The notes: generated from the sequence alone by a model not told the origin. DNA of 64,000 nucleotides from Pratylenchus scribneri (GCA_030063045.1 JAQSEB010000010.1:868001-932000), one strand, 5' to 3'; numbered from the stretch's first letter, positions 21,867-33,401 are shown. Made by a program: numbers and translations.

Positions 21867-24800
21867 ATGCAGCAAATTAAACCACTACGAATTAATTTTC
21901 CACGTTCATTTCTCTTTGTGCATATTTTTCTCCATGGATGCCTTATTCAAGTAAAATCAAAAATCTCACCAAATCATCGCTTTTAAACCATTTGATTTTA
22001 GCATTTTTCTGCATTAACCGAATTGGTGGCAGATGGAAATTACAAATATTTATATCCAAAACTATGCATTGGAATAAATGTTCTCGAAAATGATGATTTC
22101 ATTTTGCCATATTTTATGGGTTTTATTGAAGATCTACGTTATCCTAAGGTTTTAAACCAGACTATTTTATTCATTTAATTGATTTTTAATATTTTAAAGG
22201 ATCAAATTCATATAAATTTCTTCTCACAAAATCAAAATGGCTCAATTTCAAAGTATTAAAAAAAATTTGTACTTATCGGTCATCCGTGGCAGATTTTTTG
22301 TCATCTAAAGTGTGGACCCTAAATTTCCCACAAATTAGTCATAAAAGATTCTATGCCCTAAAAAAAGTAATTTTTAAAATCATAAATGAAAAATAAAATC
22401 AAAATTTCAAAAAAATTTTTCAAATCTTCCCCCGGATAACCAATAAGTACCTAAAATTTTTTAAAATTTCTTTAAAAGTTGGATTGAAAATTTCCCTCCT
22501 GGATTATATTCCTCAACAACCGTAACAAAAAATTCTGATAAATGGCGAGAGGGTGCCCTTTCATTTGGCCGCCGAAAATCATGCTCCTATGCTTTATTGT
22601 TGGAAACGGATTCCATCATTCTTCGTGACAGTGTTCGCCGGTAATACCGTTCCAAAATTTACTATTTAATTTTTCATTCAAGAATGATTTCTCTGGACAA
22701 AATTATTGTCACTCCATTGCTTCATTCATCTTTTGGAGGGAATTCCAATGCCGCAGAATTACAATTAGCCGATGAATTTACGAGCAGGACGAAAATTGAC
22801 TTTATTCGAGTTTGTAATAGAAAATTAATGGGGACAGCCTAATTTGTCGCCATTTAAATCACCAAGGAGCGAGCGAACCAATTTTGATGATTTTAGTATC
22901 AAATTAAGGAGCAGACTTTTGGCTATCAAATGAAATTAATTTTACTTAAATTGGTTTATAATTGATGGAGTACTATCCAAAAAACCAATTGAAATGACCT
23001 TTACTATGAACTTGTGAAATTTTCATTGATTTTTTGGCCATAACCCCGTCAATTTCGAACCAATTTAAATAAAATTAATTTCGTTTGATAGCCAAAAGTT
23101 TGCTCTTTAATTTGATACCAAAATCATCAAAATTCGGTTCAGTCTTGATGAGTTATTTTAAACGGCGTCAAGTTAGGTTGCATCCAATCCAAATATATTT
23201 CCCTATAATTTAATTTATTTCACAGGTTTATTATTCCAAAGGACCGTTGCTAATCAATCTGAAGCATTCTGATGCAGCATATTTGACCTTTTCTCAAGAC
23301 AATTTACCAAATTATTCTGGGAAAAGCGGCGATGAAATTGATGTTTTCGCCAATTCTGCATATTCTATGAATATTCCAATTGTGTTTTCCAATCATTTTC
23401 ACTATGGCTACTTTTTTAATTCAATCGGTTTGACACGTTCGGAACGCATCACATTGGTTAGAATTTTATATTTTTATTGAATTTTATATATTTTTTGTTA
23501 AAATTATGGTAACACCAGTGCTTTTCTACGTTCCATCTCATTTTTCCATTCTATTTTAGCTTAATTCTTACCTAATTTTTTGTTATAATTTCAGTATTTC
23601 GCCTAAAATATATTTTAAAATGTATAAATGTGCATAAAAGTGTGCACTTAGCCCGAAAAAATTATCTCCCTCTGAGCGGATTCGAACCCATGACTTAAAT
23701 ATTGCAAAAATGAAGGGTTTTACCCACTACACTATGCGAAAATTTTCAAAAATTTGCCATCTAGAATGTATTTCCGAATGTCTAATCATAAAAGTGACTA
23801 CCGAACCCGAACAAAAATTATTTTCCTCTGAGCGGATTCGAACCCGAGACCCCTAAATCTGCCAAAATGAAGGGTTTTACCCACTATGCTAAAATTTTTT
23901 AAAAATTTTTATCAATTAAAAAATGAAATTTCCTTAAAGTTTTGCTCATTTTTGGCCAATTGGGTTACGGATGCTGGGCCATTGGCCTATCCAATTTCAT
24001 CGGCCCTCCCGCCTTGGTACCCAATTCCAACCAAATTTGGCTTTGATCAAATTTTCCTGATCAATTTGGAGCGTCGCCCGGAACGACGTGAAAAAATGGA
24101 AGAAATTTTACGGCTGATTGGCATTGAATTCAAACGAATCGAAGCAGTTGATGGCCATAAATTGAGCCAAAAACAAATTTCCGAAATTAAATTTTTGCCC
24201 GGCTATTTTGATCCATTCCATCGGAGACCAATGAAATTAGGCGAAATTGGTTGCTTTTTGAGCCATTTGAAAATTTGGGAGGAAATTGTTGGGAATGGAC
24301 TTCAACGGGCGATTGTGTTGGAAGATGATGTGCGATTTACGGCAAATGCCACAATAATGTTTGTTTTACAAAATTATTTATGCCTATAAAATTATGGAAT
24401 TATCCACAAATTTTTGGTTTCAAAAAGTTAGGCATTTTTGTGGCCATAAAACTTGGCCAAATTTGGCTGCTTTTTAGTCCATATCCTGCCTAAAATTTGG
24501 CCCTAATTCTAACTAAGCCTCAAAATTTGTATGACCAAATTTTATGGCCTCAAAAAATTTTAATTTTTCGTTATGAAAATTTTTGGAAAATTCCAAAATT
24601 TTGACTAAATTAAAATTTTTCTTTGAAAATTATTAAATTTTGTAATTTATAGAATCAATAAAATGGTGGAAGATTTGATGAAAACCCAATTGGAATGGGA
24701 TTTTATTTATTTGGGCCGAAAGAAAATGACTGCCGCAGGCGATGAATTTTTTGTTCCAGGTTTTGCCTTTAAATTGTTCAAAAAATTGAAATTTCCAAAA

Positions 24801-25555
24801 AAGTGGTTTAAGGGTTTATCCTAAATTCACAAACCAAATATACCCAAAATTGGATAGAGCTGGTCAAGACGCATTGAATGGTATATAATTTGGTTATGGT
24901 TTGGTCAACAATTAATCGGTTTTAAACGATTTAAACCACAATTTGGTTTTGGTTTTAAACTATTTAACCCACATTTTGTAAAGGGTATTAAACCGTTTAA
25001 ACCTATTTTTATATTCTTTTAAGCGCTTAAAACCCATTTTGGTATTTGGTTTTAAACCATTTAAATAAACCCATTTTGGTTTTAAACCGTTTAAACCAAT
25101 TTAGTTTGAAAAAAAAGATTACATATTTCAACAAATTAAATAATATTTCCCTTCAAAAAATAGGTCATCGATATTTGAGCACCGTTGCCTATTCATATTG
25201 GACGCTTGGGTATGCAATCAGTTTGGAGGGTGCAAAAAAGTTGATTGCCGCCCGCCCTTTGGATAAAATGTTGGCATTGGACGAATTTTTGCCAATTATG
25301 TACAACCAACATCCAAACACAAGTTGGAGTGCCCAATTTGAGCGGAGGGATTTGCGCGCCTATGCCCTCTACCCGGTGGCAGTTGAACCGGAAAAATACA
25401 CAAATCAGGCGGGATATGTGAGCGATACGGAGGCCAGTGAAATTATTGGAAGTAGTGGGGATGAAATTAATGGGCTAAACAATTTGGAGAATGGAATTGA
25501 ATGGGAAATGATGGCAGAAAATTTGGGTGTTAACAATGTCAAAGATGAATTTTGA
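21867..25555 (+). CDS. COLGALT1: Procollagen galactosyltransferase (glycosyltransferase family 25), complete
   Basis: Transfers galactose to hydroxylysine of collagen in the ER lumen. Exons 21867-21950, 22002-22148, 22200-22252, 22479-22640, 22683-22809, 23226-23456, 23940-24358, 24653-24759, 25164-25555; 1722 nt, 573 aa, against about 600 in the family. The start gives a signal-peptide-like N-terminus (basic residues, then SFLFVHIFLHGCLI). The first glycosyltransferase-like half has IGINVLENDDFILPYFMGFI and an ETD triplet (137-139) where the family has a DxD-type motif. The GT25 half starts near residue 302 with FDQIFLINLERRPERR, then EAVDGHKL, LPGYFDPFHRRPM, GEIGCFLSHLKIW, VLEDDVRF (EDD 396-398), WDFIYLGRKKM, AYSYWTLGYAISLEGAKKL, DEFLPIM and GYVSDTE. 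The C-terminus is KDEF, an ER-retrieval-like tetrapeptide where vertebrate enzymes have RDEL. AATAAA lies only 8 bases past the stop. Family assignment is secure; the first exon is inferred from phase and the signal peptide. Confidence 0.92.
22268..22452. mobile_element. Foldback element family I, copy in galactosyltransferase intron
   Basis: Arms TGTACTTATCGGTCATCCGT and AAATCTTCCCCCGGATAACC plus AATAAGTACC are inverted repeats about 180 bp apart. Similar ends occur at 34437-34688 and 52440-52662. Confidence 0.65.
22835..23180. mobile_element. Foldback MITE family A, copy 3
   Basis: Between galactosyltransferase exons ending 22809 and starting 23226. Ends TTTGTCGCCATTTAAATCAC and GAGTTATTTTAAACGGCGTC, inner arms with GGCTATCAAATGAAATTAAT and its complement. 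Confidence 0.85.
23625..23895 (-). repeat. Two SINE-like tRNA-derived copies
   Basis: 23625-23745 and 23795-23895 in a galactosyltransferase intron. Minus strand: TAGTGTAGTGGGTAAAACCC (matches the A-box pattern), then about 40 bases, then TGGGTTCGAATCCGC (B box) and a CAGAGGGA border. Opposite in orientation to the host gene. Confidence 0.7.
24400..24615. mobile_element. Foldback element family G, copy (galactosyltransferase intron)
   Basis: Left arm GGCATTTTTGTGGCCATAAA plus ACTTGGCC, right arm GACCAAATTTTATGGCCTC followed by TAATTTTTCGTTATGAAAAT, separated by AAATTTGGCCCTAATTCTAA. Confidence 0.75.
24808..25112. mobile_element. Dispersed element family E, copy 2
   Basis: In the last galactosyltransferase intron. 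Carries AACCAAATATACCCAAAATT, GGATAGAGCTGGTC and TTTGGTTATGGTTTGGTC, then a run of TTTTAAACCRTTTAAACC words. Confidence 0.75.
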
Positions 25556-25562
25556 ATTAATC

Positions 25563-25568
25563 AATAAA
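25563..25568 (+). promoter_or_regulatory. Poly(A) signal of galactosyltransferase gene
   Basis: AATAAA begins 8 bases past the stop codon, implying a very short 3' UTR unless a later signal is used. Confidence 0.5.
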
Positions 25569-25903
25569 ATTAATAATATTATACCCAATCTCGTGTTTAT
25601 TCTCTTTAATTTTTGAATTAACATTAACACAACGACTCAATCAATATTAATTAATTACCCAATCTCATAATTATTCTCATTGAATTGTTCCCAGCAGAAA
25701 CATCATTTTCAATTGTGCCAATAACAATTATTTATTAAATTTGCTCATTTTTGATATTTTTTAATTTAAAAATTGCCCACAATCTGCCCATAAATGCTTT
25801 AATTGAATAAAATGTTTTTGAATAAATTATTAAATATTTTTTTCCATCATATTTAACGGATCTTCCTTCCAAATTTATAATTTTTTAATGCCAAATAATT
25901 TAA

Positions 25904-25912
25904 TTATTCTAG
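25904..25912 (+). promoter_or_regulatory. Acceptor-like site just upstream of STK16 start
   Basis: TTATTCTAG ends 26 bases before the ATG at 25939. With the synaptojanin and INPP4 cases it suggests 5' UTR splicing or spliced-leader addition. Sequence pattern only. Confidence 0.4.
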
Positions 25913-25938
25913 TATTGTACACCATTTATTTAAATTGA

Positions 25939-28900
25939 ATGGGAGGATGCATAAGCACGCAGGATTTTGATGTGGAAACTGATGGCAGACGATTCCGGCT
26001 GAAAAGGATTGTGGCCAGTGGGTGGGTGCAAAAATATTGGAATTTTTGAAAATATCTGATCATTTTTAGTGGATTCAGTCAAATTTATTTGGCGGATGAT
26101 CCGGCCAATGGCGAAAAATTTGCCGTGAAAAAAGTAAAATTAAATTCTTTCCGGAAAACTTTTTAATTAAATTCTTTCCGGAAAATTGAATTAAATTCTT
26201 TCCGGAAAATTTAATTAAATTCTTCCGGAAAACTTAATTAAATTCTTTCCGGAAAACTTAATTAAATTCTTTCCGGAAAACTTAATTAAATTCTTTCCGG
26301 AAAAATTAAATAAATTCTTTCCGGAAAAAATAATTAAATTCTTTCCGGAAAAGTTGATTAAATTCTTTCCGGAAAACTTTTAATTAAATTCTTTCCGGAA
26401 AACTTAATTAAATTCTTTCCGGAAAAGTTAATTAAATTCTTTCCGGAAAACTTTTAATTAAATTCTTTCCGGAAAAGTTGATTAAATTCTTTCCGGAAAA
26501 CTTGATTAAATTCTTTCCGGAAAACTAAATTAAATTCTTTCCGGAAAAATTAAATTCTTTCCGGAAAAATTAATTAAATTCTTTCCGGTAAACTTAGTTT
26601 TACTTAAAACATTTAATTTTTCCAAAAAGGTTGTTTGCCATGGACGAGCGGAAATGGAAAGGACGAGATATGAAATTAACGTAACTTACATTCAAAAATT
26701 ATTAAAATAAATCAATTTTCATAAAAAAGTTGTTGAATCGTTTTGGCCAATTTCCACACATTCTCCCGGTTGTTGCTGTTTCTGAGGAACGATCGACAGA
26801 TCCAAGTATTTCCACATTTTGTATTGTTTTCCCATTTTGCCGATTTGGCAGTCTTCAGGTAAATAAAATATTCAAAAATTTTCTCCTTGATTTTTTCAGG
26901 ATGAACTTAGCCAACGGCGTCAAACCCAAAATTGGTTAAGTCGACGAAGGGTGCTATTCCTTTTCAGACAGGTGGGTTGGAGATATTTTTACAGTACTTC
27001 TGGACCTATAACTCAATGAGGCAATTGCCAATTCAGGAAGGCAATATACCATTGGAAAGCCCGAAGTGTCCTCTACAAAGTTGCCAAATTAAATTTGATG
27101 AAATCCAAGCATTAAAAAGTTACATGTCTTTGAATGAAATAAACCCGATTATTTGTTTGTTGGAGGAAAAGCCGCTTATTTTACAAATTATTTTAACATT
27201 TCAAAAAACAATTAGAAAAGCCACTTTTTAGAGGACATTTAGGGCTTTCAAATGGCATATCGCCTTCCTGAATTGGTTGCTTCCTTCGCGAGATATGGCC
27301 AAAAGAATGGCCTTGGGTTACTAAGTTTTTTTCAAAACTTTATTCCAATCCCATTCCTTAGATTTGTTCGGCCGTTGAACTTTTGCATTCGGCCAAGCCG
27401 CCCGTGGCACACAGGTACATCCGCCGAATGCCATTTTCCAACTCATTCACATCATTTTTGAAGGGATTTAAAGCCGGCAAATTTGATGTTCAGCGATGAG
27501 GGGCGAACATTGCAGCTGATTGATTTTGGCTCCGCCATGGAATGCCCCATTAGAATTGAGGATGCCCAACAGAGTAGGCGGATGTTGGATGAAGCAGCCG
27601 AACTTTGCACAATGTTGGTAAACACACTACACACATTTGGGTTTCGTTTGGGAGGGTCGACCTAAAATCTCTACATAAGAAAAATTTAGGGACTTGACTT
27701 TTAAGGTTAATTGTAAAACTTAAGCTCTAAAAAATTTTCAAAATTTTTCTCTGTAGGTATTTTTCGTATAGAAAATCTTTGTGTTTTGATTTTGAGTATA
27801 GAGATTTTGGGGCGTAGGGATTTTGGGTTAGGCTATTTTGCTCATAGCGATTTTGGTTTTTGGTATAGAGATTTTGTAGTAAATTCAATTTGGACGAAAG
27901 TCTATATTAGATAATCAAATTTCCCTCCACCTTTCCAAAAAAGGCCATACAGAGCACCGGAGCTGTTCACTTGCGAAATTGGCACTCAAATTGATGAAAT
28001 GGTCGACATTTGGGTGGGTTGGCCATTATTTTCGCTACATTTCATTATTCAAATTCAGTCGCTTGGCTGCATTCTATATGCCCTTTGCTATTTTGCCTCT
28101 CCCTTTGATGAAGTGCATGAACGTGGCGATAGTGGTGGGTTTTTTTGGGTGGAGTTCTACGCAAGATTTACAACTAGTTTTAGTCTAAATAATTCCGCCT
28201 GTTCTGATTTTAATAATTCCGCCTGTTCTGATTTTAATAATTCCGCCTGTTCTGATTTTAATAATTCCGCCTGTTCTGATTTTTAATAATTCCACCTGTT
28301 CTGATTTTAATAATTCCGCCTGTTCTGATTTTAATAATTCCGCCTGTTCTGATTTTTAATAATTCCCCCTGTTCTGATTTTTAATAATTCCGCCTGTTCT
28401 GATTTTAATAATTCCGCCTGTTCTGATTTTTAATAATTCCCCCTGTTCTGATTTTAATAATTCCGCCTGTTCTGATTTTAATAATTCCCCTTGTTCTGAT
28501 TTTAATAATTCCGCCTGTTCTGATTTTAATAATTCCGCCTGTTCTGATTTTAATAATTCCGCCAGCTGTTCTGATTTTAATAATTCCGCCTGTTCTGATT
28601 TTAATAATTCCGCCTGTTCTGATTTTTAATAATTCCGCCTGTTCTGATTTTAATAATTCCGCCTGTTCTGATTTTAATAATTCCGCCTGTTCTGATTTTT
28701 AATAATTCCCCCTGTTCTGATTTTAATAATTCCGCCTGTTCTGATTTTAATAATTCCGCCTGTTCTGATTTTAATAATTCCGCCTGTTCTGATTTTAATA
28801 ATTCCGCCTGTTCTGATTTTTAATAATTCCGCCTGTTCTGATTTTTAATAATTCCGCCTGTTCTGATTTTAATAATTCCGCCTGTTCTGATTTTAATAAT

Positions 28901-29527
28901 TCCCCTTGTTCTGATTTTAATAATTCCGCCTGTTCTGATTTTAATAATTCCGCCTGTTCTGATTTTAATAATTCCGCCTGTTCTGATTTTAAATACCGCC
29001 TGTTCTGATTTTAATAATTCCGCCTGTTCTGATTTTAATAATTCCGCCTGTTCTGATTTTAATAATTCCGCTTATTCTGATTTTAATAATTCCATAATTC
29101 CGCCTGTTCTGATTTTAATAATTCCGCCTGTTCTGATTTTAATAATTCCGCCTATTTTTGGTCTAAATCCATTCAACTGTATTAGATTATAATTAAAAAT
29201 ATTTAGAAATCTATAAGTAAATTATTTATAGATTATGTAAGTATTTGGGATTTGATCTTCTAGGTTGATCCAAAATGGTAATTTGTCTATGGATTTAATG
29301 TTAAAAAATTTTACAGTGGCCTTGGCCGTTCAATCCGCCAAAATCAATTTCAACAAATCGGCACCGTTAGTTCAAATTCAAATTACCCTCCGCCCAAATT
29401 ATCCCATATATTTTTCAGTTTCGACGAAGAATTGGCGACCCTAATCACATCGATGATTCAATCGGAGCCTGGGAAGCGGCCAACCATATTTGAAGTTCGA
29501 AAACGGGCAGAAGAGATGCGCCTTTGA
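25939..29527 (+). CDS. STK16: STK16-type (NAK family) serine/threonine kinase, complete
   Basis: Membrane-anchored Golgi/secretory-pathway kinase. Exons 25939-26021, 26070-26133, 26630-26680, 26730-26858, 26900-26971, 27362-27414, 27464-27613, 27944-28013, 28059-28134, 29317-29365, 29419-29527; 906 nt, 301 aa, against 305 in human STK16. The N-terminus MGGCIS fits N-myristoylation at Gly2 and palmitoylation at Cys4, as in the family. Kinase motifs: SGGFSQIYLA (glycine loop), FAVKK (Lys48), HRDLKPANLMF (Asp152), DFG (171-173), YRAPELF, DEMVDIWSLGCILYAL, and KRPTIFEV near the end. The activation segment reads CTMPYRAPE, close to the CTISYRAPE type of STK16. The donor after 27613 is GTTGGT, needed to keep phase. 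Two introns hold tandem arrays and one holds a family B element. AATAAA lies at 29744-29749. Confidence 0.93.
26140..26600. repeat. CTTTCCGGAAAA tandem array in STK16 intron
   Basis: About nineteen copies of a 22-26 bp unit, AATTAAATTCTTTCCGGAAA plus ACTT, beginning immediately after the donor of exon 26070-26133. The core TTTCCGGAAA recurs in arrays at 35380-35725, 35740-36930 and 47885-48375. Confidence 0.93.
26985..27312. mobile_element. Foldback MITE family B, copy 1 (STK16 intron)
   Basis: About 320 bp palindrome. The left arm CAATTCAGGAAGGCAATATA plus CCATTGGAAAGCCC pairs with the right arm GGGCTTTCAAATGGCATATC plus GCCTTCCTGAATTGG; the centre has AAAAGCCGCTTATTTTACAA. At least seven more copies lie to the right. 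Confidence 0.85.
28180..29165. repeat. CCGCCTGTT tandem array in STK16 intron
   Basis: About forty copies of a 23-25 bp unit AATAATTCCGCCTGTTCTGA plus TTTT, filling the intron 28135-29316. The AATAATTCCGCCTGTT core is identical to that of the longer array at 9290-10955 in unc-16, but the rest of the unit differs. Confidence 0.95.
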
Positions 29528-30182
29528 TCCATTTCCATTTTATGAATGATGATAAAATCCTTCCATTTCCTTCACATTATTGTTCTTTTTTTCACACATT
29601 TCCATTAAATTATGAATTATCCCAGATCTCGTCCCCGGTATTTTTGTCCTTCTTTGTTCATCCACATTCGCCTTTTCCCCCGCTATTCATTCATAAATAT
29701 ACTCCCAATTTTTTCTTCAACACACATTACACATCGTAATAATAATAAAAACAAAGTGCCCATCCAATCATTCATCCATTCTCCTTTCCAAAATGATGTC
29801 CATTGGGCCCCTGGGCCAACTGTTCCCAAAATCAATTTTGACTTGAAGAATGGGAGAAGAATCGATTGCTTCCATTAAATTTGGAAGTGTATTAATTTAA
29901 TAAAATTGGCTTTTAGAGCCAAAAAACTTGTCTATATACTTCTTTAATATTCATTTCCGACCGTGGCGAAAAATCAACTTTTCAGGGCAAAAAATTTGGC
30001 CATTCTTTAAGACTCCTATCCCCAACCCAATGCCTAGTCTTTAATCTAATAAATAAGCCTAAACCAAAGCCAAACTCATATAACTTTTAGTTATATGGTC
30101 AAGTTTTGTGGCCTCAGAAAATTAATTTTTCTATATATTTTTTTATTAATATTATTACATTATTCCCCGTTATTGCTGAAAA
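29528..30182. other. Intergenic region STK16 - beta-sarcoglycan
   Basis: Contains the STK16 3' UTR (AATAAA 29744-29749; the open frames at 29524-29878 overlap it and show no family match) and a family G foldback element at about 29925-30135, with arms AAATCAACTTTTCAGGGC..TTGGCC and TGGTCAAGTTTTGTGGCCTC. Confidence 0.6.
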
Positions 30183-33100
30183 ATGTATTCGCCCCAATAT
30201 TTGCGCCATCGGCAACAATCGTTGGCCACAACGGCGGATGATGGGGAAACATCGGTCATTAACAAAGGAGAATCCCGAATGGACGGTGGAAACAGTGAAC
30301 ACAGTGATGAGGACAGTTTGGACAGGGAACGCCGAGAAAGGGACGAAGAACAGCTTCGGCTGGCCGGGTTACGGAGACGCAGTTTGATGCTACTTTTTGC
30401 GTGGCTTGGAGTTGGTTTTATGCTATAGAAATCCTCGCCTTCTTTTATTTTCGATTCCATCAGAAAATTTCAATATTCAAAGCCATGCTTTTGGCCATAT
30501 CTCTGGAAGGAAGTAACCAATTCAAGAAGGCGATTTGCCATTTGAAAGCCCTAAATTTCCTCTAAAATGTGGCCAATCTAATTTTTTTAAATGTTAAAAT
30601 AATTTGTAAAATAAGCGGCTTTTCCTCCAACAAATAAATTCGGGTTTATTCCTTCAAAGATAAGTAACTTTTTTGAAAACCTAGATTTTATAAAATTTTA
30701 ATAAGCCACTTTGTAGAGGACACTTTGGGCTATCCAATGATATATTGCCTTCCCGAATTGGCATTTGCCTAGTTGAGATATAGCCAAAAAGAATAGCCCA
30801 GCCTACATATATCAGCATTGGCATTCTTTCAATCCTCTTTCATAATTACTGTAATTTAAAAATGCTGTATTTTTCTGTTATCCAGCCTTAAGGCCAGGCC
30901 ATTTCAATTAACCTTAATCCGAAAATAGAAGGAAGAGAGAGCGGCGAAAATTTAGTATAAATTTATTATTTTTATTCCCCCACCCTCACAGGCAATTTCA
31001 TTCCTCGCATTGTTGCTTTTGGTGGTTCGTTCGAAATTTGGGGGAATTCGTGAAATTCTATAAAAAAACCCAATTTCAGCTGCACATTTCGCTGATTTTG
31101 GTCCTTCAAATGTCGCCCAAAGGAATGCGTTCACTGCGCATTTTCACCTATGAGGACCCGAAAACGGGCCGGGAGGAACCGGCCGTACACTTTTCCGCCA
31201 ACCGAGTTCACCTGGGCCAGGTTGTGGCTGGCTCTGGCCAAGTCCTGGGGCAAAGGAACGAAAATGTGAGTAGTGGCACAAAAATAGGTACTTAATTTTT
31301 GGTTTGGGGTCCACTTTTTTCCGCAACAATGAAAAAGTAATGGAAAAGTGAAGGCCCTCCATTTTGGGTGTTGGGCATTGGGTTTAGGTTTACGTTGAGT
31401 TGATTTTACCCCATCATATCCATAAGCTATCCCTGAATTAGCCTAACGAGATAATATTAATTTGGCAAAAAAAAAAACATTGAATTTGGCAAAAAATTTT
31501 CGTGTCGAAAAATATTATATTTTTTTAGGCCATATAACTTGGCCCTAACTAGGGGTTTACGGCCAGGGTTAAGTTCAGGGCAGGCATGGGATTAGGGGCT
31601 AAGGGCTAGGGGTGAGGGAATCTTAAAGAAGTCTGATTTGGCCAAGTTATATGGCCTCAAAAATATAATATTTTTCGACATGAAAAGTTTTCGGCAAATT
31701 CAGTGTTTTTTTTCGGCAAATTAAATGACTTCCTTACCCTAACCCTAAACTTGATGAATGATGACCTATAGGGGGGGGGGGAGACCTCTTCCTTTTTTTC
31801 TAGTTGAGGAAAAAAGCGGACCCAAACCAATAAGTACTAAAAAAATGGTAAAATTATTGCAGTTGGAAATTCATGGTTCTCGGGTGTTGATTGGGGCGGC
31901 CAATCGGACAAAGGCAATTTTTCAAGAGGGCGAATGCCGCATTGAAGGAGCCCAGCAATTTCAGGTCAAATGGACAAATGCACTAAAGTTCAATATTTCA
32001 TTCCGGAAACTAATTCTAATTTTCATTCCGGAAAAAGTGTTTTTTGCCCTTCCCAAATTCATAAAAATTATTAATTCCCTCAGGTACGACAATCCGGCGC
32101 CAATGGCAAAATTCTGTTCAGTGCGCGGCATCCATTGGTTGGCATCGACAAAAGAATCAAACGAATTGCTTCAGGCCACATTGTCACAAACAAAGTATGT
32201 TCAACCATATTTGCCCCGAAGCCCCACTTTGACGCCGTTTAAAATAACTCATCAAGGAATGAACCAATTTTTGATGATTTTAGTACCAAATTAAAGAGCA
32301 GACTTTTGGCTATCAAATGAAATTAATTTTATTCAAATTGGTTCAAAATTAATGAAGTTATGCCCAAAAAACCCATTGAAAAATTCGCTGATCCATAGTA
32401 AATGACACTTTCAACAGTTTTTTGTGCATAACTCCGTCAATTCTGAACCAATTTAAATAGAATTAATTTCATTTAATAGCCAAATGTCTGCTCATTAATT
32501 TGATAATAAAATCAAAATTATTTCAATCTTTATTGGGGTTTATTAAAAATGGCGACAAGTTGGTTATAGTTCCGTGTTCCGTCTGTCCCCATTCCCCAAT
32601 CCCAAACCATTCGTTTTCTTTTAGCTCCGTGCCCCCGTGGATGAATCAATGCACATTTCGGCCGAGGATTTGGGCCTACGGGGCAATGAGCGCATCCAAA
32701 TGGAGGCAAGATCCGTGAATTTCACTGCTGGCACCGGCATCCGTTTGGCCACATCGGTAATAATTCCTCGAAATAGGACAATTGGGTATCTTTGCCATTT
32801 TGGCCATATCTCGAGAAGGAAGCAACCAATTCAGGAAGGCGATTTGCCATTTAAAAGCCCTAAATGTCCTCTAAAATGTGGCCAATCTAATTTGTTTTTT
32901 GAAATGTTAAAATAATTTGTAAAATAAGCGGCTTTTCCTCCAACAAACAAATTCGGGTTTATTCTACTCAAAGACATGTAACTTTTAGAAAGACCTGGAT
33001 TTTATAAAATTTAATTTGGCCACTTTATAGAGGACACTTTTGGCTTTCAAATGGCATATCGCCTTCTTGAATTGGCAATTTCCTCATTGAGATATTGGCC

Positions 33101-33401
33101 AAAAATCAATGCAAATACTTAATCGGCGATACTCAATTAACTCCAAGCCAAAATTTTCAACAATTATTTGGCCATAATTTTCAAATTATAGGACGATGGC
33201 TCTCTTCGCCTTTCCTCACGTAAAATTTTCATCGGCTCCAAATGGCTTTCACTGCCGTTGAGCCCTTCGCCTGCTTTGACTGCTTCCGTGGATGCATTCC
33301 GCCTGTGCCTTTGTCGATCCCATTCAAATCCAGAAAGGCCAAAACTTTTCCTTGTGCCTGGCAATAAAAAATGTGCCGCATCCGCCTCAATTTGTCAATA
33401 A
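30183..33401 (+). CDS. SGCB: Beta-sarcoglycan, complete
   Basis: Type II membrane subunit of the dystrophin-associated sarcoglycan complex at the muscle plasma membrane. Exons 30183-30410, 30992-31021, 31080-31265, 31863-31964, 32084-32194, 32625-32756, 33192-33401; 999 nt, 332 aa (human 318). Cytosolic N-terminus rich in Asp/Glu/Arg (HSDEDSLDRERRERDEEQL), LRLAGLRRR before the membrane span at about residues 67-95, which is split over three exons (LMLLFAWLG / AISFLALLLL / LHISLILVL). The extracellular part has LRIF, AVHFSANRVHLGQ, GKILFSARHPLVG and VDESMHISAEDLGLRG. The C-terminal cysteine pattern (LCLC ... KKC ... SIC) matches the family knot. Possible N-glycosylation sites are ANRT and NFT. 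The 30-nt second exon was chosen because its GTGGTT donor keeps phase and completes the membrane span. The start codon is the first in-frame ATG. AATAAA lies at 33429-33434. Confidence 0.9.
30488..30805. mobile_element. Foldback MITE family B, copy 2 (sarcoglycan intron 1)
   Basis: TGGCCATATCTCTGGAAGGA, AACCAATTCAAGAAGGCGAT and TTGAAAGCCCTAAATTTCCT at the left; GGGCTATCCAATGATATATT plus GCCTTCCCGAATTGG at the right; centre AATAAGCGGCTTTTCCTCCA. Confidence 0.85.
31480..31862. mobile_element. Family G foldback plus a partial family I end (sarcoglycan intron 3)
   Basis: 31495-31715: TTTTAGGCCATATAACTTGG and CCAAGTTATATGGCCTCAAA are inverted. 31765-31850: a run of ten G (31771-31780) followed by GAGGAAAAAAGCGGACCCAA plus ACCAATAAGTAC, resembling one end of family I. 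Confidence 0.65.
32000..32045. repeat. Unamplified ATTCCGG repeat monomers
   Basis: TCATTCCGGAAACTAATTCT followed by AATTTTCATTCCGGAAAAAG in a sarcoglycan intron. These are two units related to the 24-bp array at 35740-36930, read as its reverse complement, without expansion. Confidence 0.6.
32220..32565. mobile_element. Foldback MITE family A, copy 4 (sarcoglycan intron)
   Basis: Ends TTTGACGCCGTTTAAAATAA and TTTATTAAAAATGGCGACAA, inner arms GGCTATCAAATGAAATTAAT and ATTAATTTCATTTAATAGCC. Confidence 0.85.
32793..33112. mobile_element. Foldback MITE family B, copy 3 (sarcoglycan intron)
   Basis: TTTGGCCATATCTCGAGAAG and CAATTCAGGAAGGCGATTTG to the left, TTCAAATGGCATATCGCCTT and GAGATATTGGCC to the right. 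The left part is open and gives a spurious extension of exon 32625-32756. Confidence 0.85.

Larger units (their letters stand above)
25556..25938. other. Intergenic region galactosyltransferase - STK16
   Basis: AT-rich 383 bp with the galactosyltransferase poly(A) signal at 25563-25568 and an acceptor-like TTATTCTAG at 25904-25912, 26 bases before the STK16 start codon. Nothing else recognised. Confidence 0.6.

Noticed and set aside
29524..29878. Open frames of 71 and 88 codons after STK16
   Set aside because: They overlap the STK16 3' UTR and its poly(A) signal and have low-complexity composition.
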